DNA of 64,000 nucleotides from Vibrio sp. 14G-20 (lineage in GTDB: Bacteria > Pseudomonadota > Gammaproteobacteria > Enterobacterales > Vibrionaceae), in the NCBI RefSeq assembly GCF_026241515.1, contig NZ_JAPHPW010000011.1, forward strand, positions 97,323 through 161,322. The letters run 5' to 3'. The notes under the pieces were generated by a model. That model saw nothing but the letters and a program-made list of their open reading frames with translations, was not told the DNA's origin and did no database searches. The stretch's first letter is position 1. Every line of letters begins with the position of its first letter. Positions 38,219 to 50,699 of the stretch are shown piece by piece. The position numbers and the translations under genes are program-made.

Positions 38219-38983
38219 TTACCATTTCTTCTTCTGACCGAAAAGGGCGTCCATATCGTCTTCTCGCTCTTTAGATTCCATCTGCTGTAAATCTTGAGCG
38301 TTTTTGTCTTGGCGTTTCTGGTCAAGCTCGTTGAGCATCTGTTGAAGCTTTTCTTTTGCTTGATTAGAGTACGAGTCGTTTTTAGTCGCTAAAGCATCAA
38401 TACCTTTGCGTAATAGCTGAATTGCTGTTCCCGGTTGCCCGCGAGAAATCGAATCGTTTGCACGTTTGATGACATTTTCAATGTTGATGCGAATTTGAAT
38501 TGTCTCTAGACGAGCATTCTCAACAACATAAGCTTGGGTCTCAAAGCGGCCTTTATTGTGCTCGTTGCGCACCGTATCACGCAGGCGCTTAACTAACTTA
38601 AGCATCATGATCGCTTGCTTGTCACTACTTGGCACGCGGAAAGCGGTGCTCTCGCCACCTTTGTAGTTCTCTTTAAGCTGAGTGATTTGCTGTTTTACAC
38701 TTTCAATGCGTTGGGCAAGTTGCTTATTTTTTAGATCGAGTTGATACATGTTTTCTAATGCATCAAGAATTCGATTGTTTAAGCATACAAGGAGATCTTG
38801 GCTAAACGGCATGTGATGAGCGTTGCCAATCAGTTCTTCTGTACCGTCAATAATGGTTAGATAACGAGAAGCTTCCTGTTTCTTCGCTGTTTCTACCTTA
38901 ACTTTATATTGAAGCATGATGTTGTAGCCTAAAACTAACACCAAAAGAACGGCTACTAAGACGATGATTAAACCAATATTCAT
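38219..38983 (-). CDS. Membrane-anchored coiled-coil protein, function unknown
   Basis: A 254-residue protein. It starts with a single membrane helix ([22 protein letters not shown]) and continues as an almost wholly helical, charged cytoplasmic region with coiled-coil spacing (LDLKNKQLAQRIESVKQQIT and LLRKGIDALATKNDSY). The C-terminal 40 residues are very rich in Gln, Lys, Glu and Asp and end FGQKKKW. Similar vibrio proteins are sometimes called DNA repair ATPase, but no ATPase motif is visible. It is transcribed away from cysB. Confidence 0.75.
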   Translation of the reverse strand: MNIGLIIVLVAVLLVLVLGYNIMLQYKVKVETAKKQEASRYLTIIDGTEELIGNAHHMPFSQDLLVCLNNRILDALENMYQLDLKNKQLAQRIESVKQQITQLKENYKGGESTAFRVPSSDKQAIMMLKLVKRLRDTVRNEHNKGRFETQAYVVENARLETIQIRINIENVIKRANDSISRGQPGTAIQLLRKGIDALATKNDSYSNQAKEKLQQMLNELDQKRQDKNAQDLQQMESKEREDDMDALFGQKKKW

Positions 38984-40280
<1,297 letters not shown>

Positions 40281-40308
40281 TCTCATCGTGTAAATCTAGA
40301 TTATTATT

Positions 40309-40333
40309 CGGCCTGTATCTACAGGCCGTTTTT
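40309..40333 (+). terminator. Terminator after cysB
   Basis: CGGCCTGT (40309-40316), loop atct, ACAGGCCG (40321-40328), then TTTTT. Confidence 0.93.
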
Positions 40334-40428
40334 CTTTCTGGTTTCGAGCTTTCTTTGCTGCCCTCTTTATATCGAGCCTTTCCATTTCCGTTTGTTGCCC
40401 CTACAATCCACGCATCATAGGGGGAAGC

Positions 40429-41631
40429 ATGCATTCACGATTTATAATTCTCGACTCATTCTTGTTAGAGCACCAAGTCTATTGGCGTTCAGAGCCTTTT
40501 CACCTATGTCAAACTCAGCAACAACCATGGGCTGATGTGAATCGTCCTCTTGTTGATTGGTTGGATAGTTTGAGTATCGAGAGAATTCAGACTCTCAAAG
40601 AACAACCGCAAGACTTGCTAGTTGAGATTACGCGCTTCCTTCCAAAGTTAGAGAAAGCCAATCAAAATATCCAGTTCAATCAAACTGCGCTTGTTGGGCT
40701 CGATCTTCCGCGTGGAACTGCCGATGGTATTCCCGGTAGAAAGCTAAAACAAATTATTGCGATGGGAGAGGCTTCTCTTGAGCATCACCAAGGGCAAGAG
40801 TGGCTGGAATGGTGCTCTGGTAAAGGCTTTCTTGGTCGAATTCTATCTCAGCAATCTGACCAAAAAGTCACGAGCTTTGAATGGCAGCAATCGTTATGCG
40901 AAAGTGGACAAAAGATTGCTGATGACCAGAAATTAGAGATGAATTTTGTTCAAGGTGACGCGTTTTCTGAAAGTGCCGATGATGTGTTTAACTTTGACCA
41001 ACACGCTGTCGCACTGCATGCCTGTGGTGACCTTCATGTCGAGTTGGTTAAAAAGTCTGTCTCAAATGGGTTACCTGCAGTAACCATCTCTCCTTGTTGT
41101 TATCACCTTATTCGTGACGAAAACTATCAAGCGATGTCATCAGTGGCCAAGGCTTCGGCTTTAACATTGAGCAAGAGTGATTTACGTATCCCACTTCAAG
41201 AAACCGTTACTGGTGGTGAAAGGGTAAAGAGGCATCGTCAACTAGAGATGAGTTACCGTTTGGGCTTTAGCAAGTTACTTAAGGCTGAACTTAACATTGA
41301 CGAATACATTCCTGTACCGAGCATCAAAAAATCAGAGTTAGCTGAGGGTTTCGAATCCTTCTGCCTGTGGGCATTTGAAGTGAAAGGGTTATCATTTCGC
41401 TCCGATATTGACTTTGAATCCTATCTTGTTCAAGGCGATACACTTTTCTGGGAGATGGAGAAGCTTAGCTTAGTCCAACAAGTCTTTAGACGACCATTAG
41501 AAGTATGGCTCGCTTTGGATCGTGCTATTTACTTGCAAGAGCAAGGCTATGAGGCAACCATCGAAGAGTTTTGTGAGCGGACTGTCACGCCTCGAAACCT
41601 GTTGATTCATGGTGTTAAGAGCGACCGATAA
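40429..41631 (+). CDS. Class I SAM-dependent methyltransferase (GSTCD-like)
   Basis: A 400-residue cytoplasmic protein. The SAM-binding core lies in the middle: EWCSGKGFLGRILS (about 124-137) is the glycine loop, VTSFEWQQSL follows, and HACGDLHVELV (about 198-208) with ISPCCYH mark the catalytic region seen in the GSTCD/Trm13-like methyltransferase group. RGTADGIPGRKLKQI precedes the core. The substrate is unknown; tRNA is possible. GGGGGAAGC precedes the ATG. It is monocistronic and is followed by a terminator. Confidence 0.8.
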   Translation: MHSRFIILDSFLLEHQVYWRSEPFHLCQTQQQPWADVNRPLVDWLDSLSIERIQTLKEQPQDLLVEITRFLPKLEKANQNIQFNQTALVGLDLPRGTADGIPGRKLKQIIAMGEASLEHHQGQEWLEWCSGKGFLGRILSQQSDQKVTSFEWQQSLCESGQKIADDQKLEMNFVQGDAFSESADDVFNFDQHAVALHACGDLHVELVKKSVSNGLPAVTISPCCYHLIRDENYQAMSSVAKASALTLSKSDLRIPLQETVTGGERVKRHRQLEMSYRLGFSKLLKAELNIDEYIPVPSIKKSELAEGFESFCLWAFEVKGLSFRSDIDFESYLVQGDTLFWEMEKLSLVQQVFRRPLEVWLALDRAIYLQEQGYEATIEEFCERTVTPRNLLIHGVKSDR

Positions 41632-41691
41632 ACCACACAAGTATAAGATAGAGCGTTGTTCATAGCTCACGAGCGATAGTGCTACAGATAC

Positions 41692-41727
41692 AAAAAAGCC
41701 AGTTCGACGATGTCGGACTGGCTTTTT
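41692..41727 (+). terminator. Bidirectional terminator between the methyltransferase gene and ald
   Basis: AAAAAGCCAGT-t-CGAC pairs with GTCG-g-ACTGGCTTTTT. T tracts are present on both strands, as suits the convergent gene pair. Confidence 0.9.
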
Positions 41728-41789
41728 AATGTTTGTTGTAACTGAACGCTTCAACGAGAAAATTTTACGCTCAGTTAGTCACTACATCA

Positions 41790-42914
41790 TTAGTTAAACA
41801 TTGCGATTGCTTCAGCTGGGTCTACGTAATCTAGGTCAAAGCTCTCTGCAACTTCTTTACAAGTCACTTTACCGTGGATTACGTTTAGACCTTCTAGGAA
41901 ACCTTCATCAGATAGAAGTGCTTCGCGGTAGCCTTTGTTCGCTAGCTTAACAATGTAAGGAAGTGTTGCATTGTTTAGTGCGTAAGTAGAAGTACGAGCA
42001 ACGGCACCTGGCATGTTAGCAACACAGTAGTGAACTACGTCATCAACGATATAAGTTGGGTCGGCGTGAGTCGTTGCGTGTGAAGTTTCGAAACAACCAC
42101 CTTGGTCGATTGCAACATCAACAACTGCTGAACCTGGCTTCATCTTAGCTATGTGATCTTTTGTTACAAGTTTAGGAGCGGCTGCGCCAGGAATGAGTAC
42201 TGCACCAATCACTAGGTCTGCTTCTAGAACATGCTTCTCAATAGCGTCTTCAGTAGAATAAACGACTTTTGCGCGACCTTGGAATTCTTCATCAAGACGA
42301 CGAAGTGTATCTACGTTACGGTCAAGGATTGTAACATCAGCGCGAAGGCCAACAGCCATACGAGCTGCGTTAGCACCAACAACACCGCCACCAACAACAA
42401 CAACTTTTGCTGGTTCAACTCCTGGAACGCCGCCAAGAAGAAGACCACAACCACCGTTAGATTTCTCTAATGTTTGTGCACCTGCTTGAATAGACATACG
42501 ACCAGCGACTTCAGACATTGGTGCTAATAGTGGCAAGCGACCCATATTATCTGTTACAGTCTCATAGGCTACGCAGACAGCTTTGCTCTTGATAAGCTCT
42601 TCAGTTTGTGGAAAATCTGGTGCAAGGTGTAAATAGGTAAATAATATTTGCCCTTCGCGAAGCATAGCTCGCTCGACAGCTTGAGGTTCTTTAACCTTTA
42701 CAATCATCTCTGCTTTCGCGAAAACGTCAGCAGCAGTAGGAAGAATGGATGCGCCTACAGCGATGTAATCATCGTCTGAAAAACCGATACCAGTACCGGC
42801 ATTGGTTTCTACAAAAACTTGGTGGCCGTGTGAGATTAGTTCTCTCACGCTAGCTGGGGTCATACCAACGCGGTATTCGTGGTTCTTGATTTCCTTCGGT
42901 ACGCCAATGATCAT
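41790..42914 (-). CDS. ald: Alanine dehydrogenase
   Basis: NAD-dependent enzyme that converts L-alanine to pyruvate, ammonia and NADH. The 374 residues contain the family start [20 protein letters not shown], the catalytic Lys/His region VKVKEPQ and FTYLHLAPD, and the NAD loop [16 protein letters not shown] (about 171-186). GAGGAGTCAGG precedes the ATG. It is divergent from lrp; many bacteria control ald through an Lrp/AldR-type regulator. Confidence 0.96.
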   Translation of the reverse strand: MIIGVPKEIKNHEYRVGMTPASVRELISHGHQVFVETNAGTGIGFSDDDYIAVGASILPTAADVFAKAEMIVKVKEPQAVERAMLREGQILFTYLHLAPDFPQTEELIKSKAVCVAYETVTDNMGRLPLLAPMSEVAGRMSIQAGAQTLEKSNGGCGLLLGGVPGVEPAKVVVVGGGVVGANAARMAVGLRADVTILDRNVDTLRRLDEEFQGRAKVVYSTEDAIEKHVLEADLVIGAVLIPGAAAPKLVTKDHIAKMKPGSAVVDVAIDQGGCFETSHATTHADPTYIVDDVVHYCVANMPGAVARTSTYALNNATLPYIVKLANKGYREALLSDEGFLEGLNVIHGKVTCKEVAESFDLDYVDPAEAIAMFN

Positions 42915-42994
42915 CCTGACTCCTCATTTTATTTTGGTTGTTTTATCTATGTGTAGGGTAATTCTGTCGAATTAATATCTAGTATAGATAGGTT

Positions 42995-43013
42995 CAGATA
43001 AAATTTGATACTG
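42995..43013. promoter_or_regulatory. Putative Lrp-type site between ald and lrp
   Basis: CAGATAAAATTTGATACTG is a near-symmetric AT-rich element like the Lrp consensus. It lies in the 156-base gap between the two divergent start codons, so the Lrp made by the neighbour may control both ald and itself. Confidence 0.45.
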
Positions 43014-43070
43014 AATATTAAAAAGTTGTAGTATATTTTTTTGCAAGGAAGTAATAAGGTGGAATAAAAA

Positions 43071-43565
43071 ATGGCAGACAATTATAAGAAGCCGTCCAAG
43101 GAACTAGATCGTATTGACCGCAACATTCTTAATGAGTTGCAAAAAGACGGTCGTATCTCAAACGTTGAACTCTCAAAACGAGTAGGACTTTCTCCAACTC
43201 CATGTCTTGAACGTGTTCGTCGTTTAGAACGTCAAGGTTACATTACTGGGTACACAGCGTTGCTGAACCCACAGTACCTTGATGCTTCACTTTTAGTGTT
43301 TGTTGAAATTACGTTGAACCGTGGTGCGCCAGATGTGTTTGAACAATTCAACACCGCTGTGCAGAAACTGGATGACATCCAAGAGTGTCATTTAGTGTCG
43401 GGTGATTTTGACTATCTTCTAAAAACACGTGTATCTGATATGGGTGCTTACCGTAAGCTACTGGGTGATACGTTACTGCGTCTACCAGGCGTAAACGACA
43501 CTCGTACTTACGTTGTAATGGAAGAAGTGAAACAAACTAATCAACTTGTGATTAAAACTCGTTAA
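43071..43565 (+). CDS. lrp: Leucine-responsive regulatory protein
   Basis: Global feast/famine regulator of 164 residues, the same as E. coli Lrp. The helix-turn-helix is at about 15-60 (NVELSKRVGLSPTPCLERVRR) and the RAM/ligand domain with ECHLVSGDFDYLL follows. It is divergent from ald and precedes ftsK, as in E. coli, where lrp is also next to ftsK-lolA-rarA-serS. Confidence 0.97.
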   Translation: MADNYKKPSKELDRIDRNILNELQKDGRISNVELSKRVGLSPTPCLERVRRLERQGYITGYTALLNPQYLDASLLVFVEITLNRGAPDVFEQFNTAVQKLDDIQECHLVSGDFDYLLKTRVSDMGAYRKLLGDTLLRLPGVNDTRTYVVMEEVKQTNQLVIKTR

Positions 43566-43583
43566 TCACAATTGGTGAAATGA

Positions 43584-43612
43584 AAGAAAGCGGACATTTG
43601 TTCCGCTTTCTT
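43584..43612 (+). terminator. Terminator after lrp
   Basis: AAGAAAGCGGA (43584-43594) pairs with TCCGCTTTCTT (43602-43612). The T run is short and followed by GC, so the terminator may be weak. Confidence 0.75.
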
Positions 43613-43728
43613 GCTTTCTGGAATTGGGTTTTTCTGTTTGATATGGTTAAATCAACAGTAGTTTCATGAAAACGAATGGCTCGTGCCGTTCGCTATGTTT
43701 TTATCCCGTTTAATTATTAAGTTGGTTT

Positions 43729-46700
43729 ATGTTCAAGCAGAGCAGTAATAAAGTAGAAACAATCATTAAAACGAGTGAAGAGCCTCAGTCTCCTCGTTTG
43801 AATGGTTCTCAACGTCTCAAAGAGTGCAGCCTGATTTTGGGTGTTCTGTTCTCTATTCTACTTGCCGTTGCGTTATTAACTTTTAGTCCTGCAGACCCAT
43901 CATGGTCGCAAACGGCGTGGGGTGGTGACATTCAGAATGCGGGTGGCTACCTAGGTGCATGGTTGGCGGATACGCTTTTCTTTGTCTTTGGTTCACTGGC
44001 TTACCCGCTGCCTATATTAGTGACTGTGGCTGCATGGGTGTTGTTCCGCAAACGTAATGAAGACGAACAAATCGACTTCATGTTGTGGGGCACTCGCTTA
44101 CTTGGCTTAACCGTTCTTATTCTTACTAGTTGTGGTCTAGCGGATATCAACTTTGACGACATCTGGTATTTCTCATCAGGTGGTGTGGTAGGTGACGTTT
44201 TAACAAGCCTTGCTCTTCCAACGTTGAATGTTCTTGGTAGTACGCTGGTTCTTCTTTTCTTATGGGGTGCTGGCTTTACTCTATTGACCGGTATTTCTTG
44301 GTTAAGCATTGTGGAATGGTTGGGTGAATGTGCTATCAAATTCTTCATCTCTGCTGTTAATAAGGGACGTGGCCAAGATCAAGAACTGCTTGAGCCTCAA
44401 TTAAGAGAATCAGCAGACCGCGATTTAATCGAAGAACGTCATCAAGCGCCGACTTACCGTGATGTTCCTGCTATAGAAGACAACAAAGAATCAACAGAGC
44501 ATGACCCGCTAGATCCTTCGATGAGCTTTTCTGCGACCAATGATTCTTCAGACGTGGCGACAAATGCGCGAGACAATGCTGTATCGCCGAAGCGTCATTA
44601 CAACATTCACATGCCAGTCGATGCTCCTGCGAAACAAGAAGCTCCTGTTCATGAAGAACCTCAGGTTCAGCGCCAACCTGAAGTTGAACCTGAGTCACTC
44701 CCTGTAGCACCCGTTTACCAAGCGCCAGAAGAGCCTTTAGAAGAAGGTGTTGAGCGTTCTAAACAGCTCAATGCCACTATCGAGCAGCTAGAAAACGCCG
44801 CTATGTATGAAGATGATCTTGCTGAGCAAGAGCAGGTTGATGCGCATGAATCTCAGGTTGCGTACCAACAATACATGCAGAATGAGCAACCAGCAGTTAA
44901 TCCGACCGAAACGGTTGTAGAAAGTGCTGAACCAGTAATGGATAGCTCACCAGAAATAAATAACGAGTTCACTGCGGAAGATGTTCAACCAGAATCTCTA
45001 TACGCTTTGCCAATGGGTGAAATAGAAGAAGCACCACAAGAATTCTCAACGCCTTTCGAGACAACGGAAGAGCAAAACTTTGAACCTAATTCAGAGCTAG
45101 ATGTTGAGCCTGTTGATAATGACGAACAGCCACTTGCTCCGTCACCTTACGAACAAGAGCCGACGCAAACGACCGAGCAAAACCAAGAACAAGAACCAGT
45201 TGTTGATCTTCCTTGGGAAGAGGTAACAGAAGAGGAACCTGTACATCCAGACCAAGACGTAGCGGCATTCCAAAACATTGTCTCTGAAGCACAAGCAAAC
45301 ATGGCAGCAACGCAAAACCCGTTCCTCGTTCAGCAAGATGTTAACTTGCCTAAACCAGCAGAACCATTGCCAACGCTTGAATTGTTGTTCCACCCTGAAA
45401 AGCGTGAAACCTTCATTGATCGCGATGCACTTGAAGCAATCGCTCGTTTGGTTGAATCTAAATTAGCCGATTACAAAATCAAAGCTGATGTGGTTGATAT
45501 TTTCCCTGGTCCGGTTATCACTCGATTCGAGTTAGACCTTGCTCCGGGTGTGAAAGTAAGTCGAATTTCTGGTCTTTCAATGGACTTAGCGCGCTCACTT
45601 TCCGCATTGGCAGTGCGTGTCGTCGAGGTAATACCGGGCAAACCTTATGTTGGCTTAGAACTGCCTAACATGAGCCGCCAAACGGTGTTCTTCTCTGATG
45701 TAGTTGCTAGCCCTCAGTTCCAAGAGGCTAAATCACCAACGACGGTTGTTCTAGGGCAAGACATCGCAGGCGAAGCCGTTATTGCTGACCTATCAAAAAT
45801 GCCACACGTTCTCGTCGCGGGTACAACCGGTTCTGGTAAGTCGGTGGGTGTGAACGTGATGATCTTGAGTATGCTTTACAAGGCATCGCCTGAAGACGTT
45901 CGTTTCATCATGATTGACCCGAAAATGTTGGAATTGTCTATCTATGAAGGTATTCCACATCTATTGTCTGAAGTCGTTACCGACATGAAAGATGCGTCTA
46001 ACGCCCTTCGTTGGTGTGTTGGCGAAATGGAACGTCGTTACAAGCTGATGTCGGCGCTCGGTGTTCGTAACATTAAAGGCTACAACGACAAGTTGAAGAT
46101 GGCCGCGGAAGCTGGCCACCCAATTCATGACCCACTGTGGAAGCCGGGCGACAGCATGGACCCTGAAGCACCATTGTTGGAAAAGCTGCCTTATATTGTG
46201 GTTGTTGTCGATGAATTCGCCGATTTGATCATGGTAGTGGGTAAGAAAGTAGAAGAACTGATTGCACGTTTGGCGCAGAAAGCACGTGCGGCTGGTGTCC
46301 ACTTGATCTTAGCCACTCAACGTCCTTCGGTGGATGTTATTACGGGCCTTATTAAAGCAAACATCCCGACACGTGTTGCCTTTACCGTATCGACCAAAAC
46401 GGACTCTCGAACCATTCTTGACCAAGGTGGTGCAGAGTCACTGCTTGGTATGGGTGATATGTTGTACTTACCACCGGGTTCAAGCCACACAACTCGTGTA
46501 CATGGCGCATTTGCATCTGATGATGATGTTCATGCGGTCGTGAATAACTGGAAAGCACGAGGTAAGCCAAACTATATTGAAGAGATTACTAACGGCGACC
46601 AAACCCCAGAAACACTATTGCCGGGTGAGAAGATGGAAGGCGATGAAGAAGTCGATCCTCTGTTTGATCAAGTTGTCGAACACGTGGTTCATTCACGCCG

Positions 46701-46851
46701 TGGTTCTGTTTCTGGTGTACAACGTCGATTTAAGATCGGCTACAACCGTGCCGCACGAATTGTCGAGCAATTAGAGGCTCAAGGTATTGTCAGTGCTCCA
46801 GGACATAACGGTAACCGAGAAGTCTTGGCGCCAGCGCCACCAAAAGATTAG
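43729..46851 (+). CDS. ftsK: FtsK, DNA translocase of the divisome
   Basis: Couples cell division with chromosome dimer resolution: it anchors in the septum and pumps DNA to activate XerCD at dif. The 1040 residues (E. coli has 1329) comprise four membrane helices (about 30-205), a long acidic linker rich in Pro, Gln and Glu (about 215-555), and the RecA-like motor with Walker [15 protein letters not shown] near 698-711 and [12 protein letters not shown]. The C-terminal winged-helix gamma domain (about 975-1040, with [20 protein letters not shown]) reads KOPS sequences. The linker is shorter than in E. coli. Confidence 0.97.
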   Translation: MFKQSSNKVETIIKTSEEPQSPRLNGSQRLKECSLILGVLFSILLAVALLTFSPADPSWSQTAWGGDIQNAGGYLGAWLADTLFFVFGSLAYPLPILVTVAAWVLFRKRNEDEQIDFMLWGTRLLGLTVLILTSCGLADINFDDIWYFSSGGVVGDVLTSLALPTLNVLGSTLVLLFLWGAGFTLLTGISWLSIVEWLGECAIKFFISAVNKGRGQDQELLEPQLRESADRDLIEERHQAPTYRDVPAIEDNKESTEHDPLDPSMSFSATNDSSDVATNARDNAVSPKRHYNIHMPVDAPAKQEAPVHEEPQVQRQPEVEPESLPVAPVYQAPEEPLEEGVERSKQLNATIEQLENAAMYEDDLAEQEQVDAHESQVAYQQYMQNEQPAVNPTETVVESAEPVMDSSPEINNEFTAEDVQPESLYALPMGEIEEAPQEFSTPFETTEEQNFEPNSELDVEPVDNDEQPLAPSPYEQEPTQTTEQNQEQEPVVDLPWEEVTEEEPVHPDQDVAAFQNIVSEAQANMAATQNPFLVQQDVNLPKPAEPLPTLELLFHPEKRETFIDRDALEAIARLVESKLADYKIKADVVDIFPGPVITRFELDLAPGVKVSRISGLSMDLARSLSALAVRVVEVIPGKPYVGLELPNMSRQTVFFSDVVASPQFQEAKSPTTVVLGQDIAGEAVIADLSKMPHVLVAGTTGSGKSVGVNVMILSMLYKASPEDVRFIMIDPKMLELSIYEGIPHLLSEVVTDMKDASNALRWCVGEMERRYKLMSALGVRNIKGYNDKLKMAAEAGHPIHDPLWKPGDSMDPEAPLLEKLPYIVVVVDEFADLIMVVGKKVEELIARLAQKARAAGVHLILATQRPSVDVITGLIKANIPTRVAFTVSTKTDSRTILDQGGAESLLGMGDMLYLPPGSSHTTRVHGAFASDDDVHAVVNNWKARGKPNYIEEITNGDQTPETLLPGEKMEGDEEVDPLFDQVVEHVVHSRRGSVSGVQRRFKIGYNRAARIVEQLEAQGIVSAPGHNGNREVLAPAPPKD

Positions 46852-46876
46852 TTCCAATAGGAACTCATAACTATTC

Positions 46877-46905
46877 AGTCGGTCAAAACCAAAACATGAC
46901 CGACT
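46877..46905 (+). terminator. Stem-loop after ftsK
   Basis: AGTCGGTCA (46877-46885) pairs with TGACCGACT (46897-46905): nine perfect pairs. No T tract follows; the repeat element begins instead. It may be a weak or rho-assisted terminator or a 3' stabiliser. Confidence 0.5.
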
Positions 46906-47070
46906 TATACCAATCGTAGTAAATAACTGGTCACCCTAGCTGGTTAAAACGCTCGATAACTGCGTTATAATTTTTGATTGTAGAATAACTACTTATCAAA
47001 AAATTACGCCTTGTTCTCAAGCCTTTTCCCGGCGCTATTTCTGATCACTTACTTACTGTGATTGGTATTA
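46906..47070. repeat. MITE-like palindromic repeat element before lolA
   Basis: About 165 bases with imperfect terminal inverted repeats. The left end reads TATACCAATCgtAGTAA and the right end, on the other strand, TAATACCAATCacAGTAA; both continue with TAA-x-TG-x-TCA. The interior carries a second palindrome: GCGT and AATTTTTGAT up to GTAG (46980-46983), loop AATAA, CTAC (46989-46992) back to TATCAAAA and TTACGC. Repeats ending in TATACCAATC occur between genes across Vibrio and related genera (from memory). No transposase is present. It ends 10 bases before the lolA ribosome binding site. Confidence 0.75.
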
Positions 47071-47089
47071 TGATTTAACAGGACTATTG

Positions 47090-47686
47090 ATGAAAAAAGT
47101 ATTCGCACTTTTATTTATGAGCTTCTCAGTATTCGCTTCTCCGAAAGAAGAGTTGAGTAGCCGCTTGTCACTGAATGCAGGCTTCAGCGCTGACTTTAAA
47201 CAAGTCGTAACCAGCCCTGACGGTGATGTTGTGATGGAAGGCGAGGGTACGGTAGAGATTGCGCGCCCAAGCTTATTCCGCTGGGAAACCACTTTCCCTG
47301 ATGAAAACCTATTGGTATCTGATGGTCAAAGCTTGTGGTACTACAGCCCGTTCATTGAGCAAGTGAGCATTTACTGGCAAGAACAAGCCACATCGCAAAC
47401 ACCTTTTGTGTTGCTGACTCGTAACCAAGAAAGCGATTGGGATAACTACAATGTCGCGCAAACGGGTAATCAATTTACGCTAACGCCAACGGCTGTGGAT
47501 TCTAATCAGGGCGATTTCCAGATTAACATCACCGAGAAAGGCATTGTTCAGGGCTTTAATGTGATTGAACAAGACGGCCAAAAAGGTGAGTTTACCTTTA
47601 ACAATGTTGATTTAGGTAAACCTGCTGCAGACCGCTTTACTTTTGTGGCGCCGGAAGGTGTCGAGGTCGACGACCAAAGAAACTGA
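47090..47686 (+). CDS. lolA: LolA, periplasmic lipoprotein carrier
   Basis: Carries outer-membrane lipoproteins from LolCDE across the periplasm to LolB. About 198 residues with a cleavable signal peptide ([16 protein letters not shown]) and an unclosed beta-barrel with [22 protein letters not shown] chose ATG 47090, with AGGA at 47080-47083; the TTG one codon upstream is not needed. In this window all the inner-membrane and periplasmic Lol parts (LolA, C, D, E) are encoded, at two loci. Confidence 0.96.
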   Translation: MKKVFALLFMSFSVFASPKEELSSRLSLNAGFSADFKQVVTSPDGDVVMEGEGTVEIARPSLFRWETTFPDENLLVSDGQSLWYYSPFIEQVSIYWQEQATSQTPFVLLTRNQESDWDNYNVAQTGNQFTLTPTAVDSNQGDFQINITEKGIVQGFNVIEQDGQKGEFTFNNVDLGKPAADRFTFVAPEGVEVDDQRN

Positions 47687-47756
47687 TCCAAACTGGCAGA
47701 TCGTTTGGTAGTAAGTCGATAGGCATTGATGCCATCAACGAATCAAGAGATTGCAA

Positions 47757-49106
47757 TTGAGTAATTACAGCTTAGATTTTGCAGGGGACGAAGATTTTCG
47801 TCCCCTTGCTGCTCGTATGAGACCTGAAACTGTTGAACAGTACATCGGTCAGCAGCATATATTAGGCCCAGGTAAACCCCTTCGCAGAGCGTTGGAAGCG
47901 GGCCATATCCACTCCATGATTTTATGGGGGCCTCCGGGTACCGGTAAAACCACGCTGGCAGAAGTGGCAGCAAATTACGCCAATGCAGAAGTTGAGCGCG
48001 TATCAGCGGTGACGTCGGGTGTAAAAGACATTCGTATCGCCATTGAAAAAGCGCGTGAGAACAAGCAAGCAGGGCGTAGAACTATTCTATTTGTGGACGA
48101 AGTCCATCGCTTTAACAAAAGCCAACAAGATGCCTTTCTACCCCATATCGAAGATGGCACGGTTACGTTTATCGGCGCGACCACAGAAAACCCTTCTTTT
48201 GAATTGAACAACGCTTTGTTGTCGCGTGCGCGTGTCTACAAACTGACTTCTCTCAATACAGATGATATCGCCCTCGTCATTCGCCAAGCGATCGAAGATA
48301 AGCAGCGCGGGTTGGGTGATTTGACGGCTGATTTTGCTGACAACGTCTTAGATCGCCTCGCTGAACTGGTCAACGGTGACGCACGTATGTCGCTCAACTA
48401 TCTTGAGCTGCTGTACGACATGGCTGAAGACAATGATAAAGGCGAGAAAGCGATAACGCTACAGTTGTTAGCTGAAGTGGCTGGCGAGAAGGTTGCTCGT
48501 TTCGATAACAAGGGTGATATTTGGTACGACCTAATCTCTGCCGTTCATAAGTCGATTCGTGGCTCTAATCCCGATGCCGCGTTGTATTGGTCGGCGAGAA
48601 TGATTGCGGCGGGTTGTGACCCTTTGTATATCGTAAGGCGCTTATTGGCGATTGCTTCTGAAGATATTGGTAACGCAGACCCAAGAGCAATGCAGGTTGC
48701 GATGTCGGCTTGGGATTGCTTCACGCGTATTGGCCCAGCTGAAGGGGAGCGTGCGATTGCTCAGGCGGTTGTCTATTTAGCGTGTGCACCTAAGAGTAAT
48801 GCCGTGTACACCGCATGGAAGCAAGCGTTAACGGATGCACACAATCTCCCTGAATATGAAGTGCCGCATCATTTGCGAAATGCACCCACAACTTTGATGA
48901 AGGACATGGGCTACGGGCAAGAATACCGTTATGCTCATGACGAACCAGGTGCCTACGCGGCTGGAGAAAAGTATTTGCCGCCTGAAATGGGTGAAACACA
49001 ATACTATTTCCCAACAAAACGAGGCTTAGAGACCAAAATTGGCGAGAAGCTAGATTATCTGGCGGATTTGGACGCAAAAAGCCCACAAAAACGCTATGAA
49101 AAGTAG
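47757..49106 (+). CDS. rarA: RarA (MgsA), replication-associated recombination AAA+ ATPase
   Basis: Clamp-loader-like AAA+ ATPase that acts at stalled replication forks. About 449 residues with Walker [13 protein letters not shown] near 56-67, Walker [11 protein letters not shown], sensor 1 [12 protein letters not shown], and C-terminal tetramerisation region. I chose the TTG at 47757: the resulting MSNYSLDF matches the known N-terminus (MSNLSLDF in E. coli) and AAGAGA lies six bases upstream. The earlier TTG at 47751 touches that ribosome binding site. Confidence 0.95.
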   Translation: MSNYSLDFAGDEDFRPLAARMRPETVEQYIGQQHILGPGKPLRRALEAGHIHSMILWGPPGTGKTTLAEVAANYANAEVERVSAVTSGVKDIRIAIEKARENKQAGRRTILFVDEVHRFNKSQQDAFLPHIEDGTVTFIGATTENPSFELNNALLSRARVYKLTSLNTDDIALVIRQAIEDKQRGLGDLTADFADNVLDRLAELVNGDARMSLNYLELLYDMAEDNDKGEKAITLQLLAEVAGEKVARFDNKGDIWYDLISAVHKSIRGSNPDAALYWSARMIAAGCDPLYIVRRLLAIASEDIGNADPRAMQVAMSAWDCFTRIGPAEGERAIAQAVVYLACAPKSNAVYTAWKQALTDAHNLPEYEVPHHLRNAPTTLMKDMGYGQEYRYAHDEPGAYAAGEKYLPPEMGETQYYFPTKRGLETKIGEKLDYLADLDAKSPQKRYEK

Positions 49107-49233
49107 TCTTTTTTGGATATCGTTACCTAGTCATAAAAATTCAATTAAATCGTTATAAATTGGTCGAAATAGCACCGATTTTAGGGGTTTAGCAGTGATT
49201 CAGTAGCAAACTACTGAATATTCAAATAACTAA

Positions 49234-50556
<1,323 letters not shown>

Positions 50557-50607
50557 TGCCAATTTAGGTTAATCAAATTTAGATTAATCTGACTTGCCTG
50601 AATATTT

Positions 50608-50640
50608 AAAAGGCTTTGCTGTTATGGCAAAGCCTTTTTT
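50608..50640 (+). terminator. Bidirectional terminator between serS and the vieB-like gene
   Basis: AAAAGGCTTTGC (50608-50619), loop tgttatg, GCAAAGCCTTTT (50627-50638) with T on the plus strand. On the minus strand the stem is followed by TTTTAAAT, so it can also end the three-gene operon from the right. Confidence 0.9.
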
Positions 50641-50699
50641 ATACCTGAAGCCTTAGAACCTAAAGTGTAGAAAGAAAGCTTAAGCAGTCTACGATATAT

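Noticed and set aside
45961..46302. Minus-strand frames inside ftsK, including one of 113 codons
   Set aside because: They lie opposite conserved motor-domain sequence and show no start signals.
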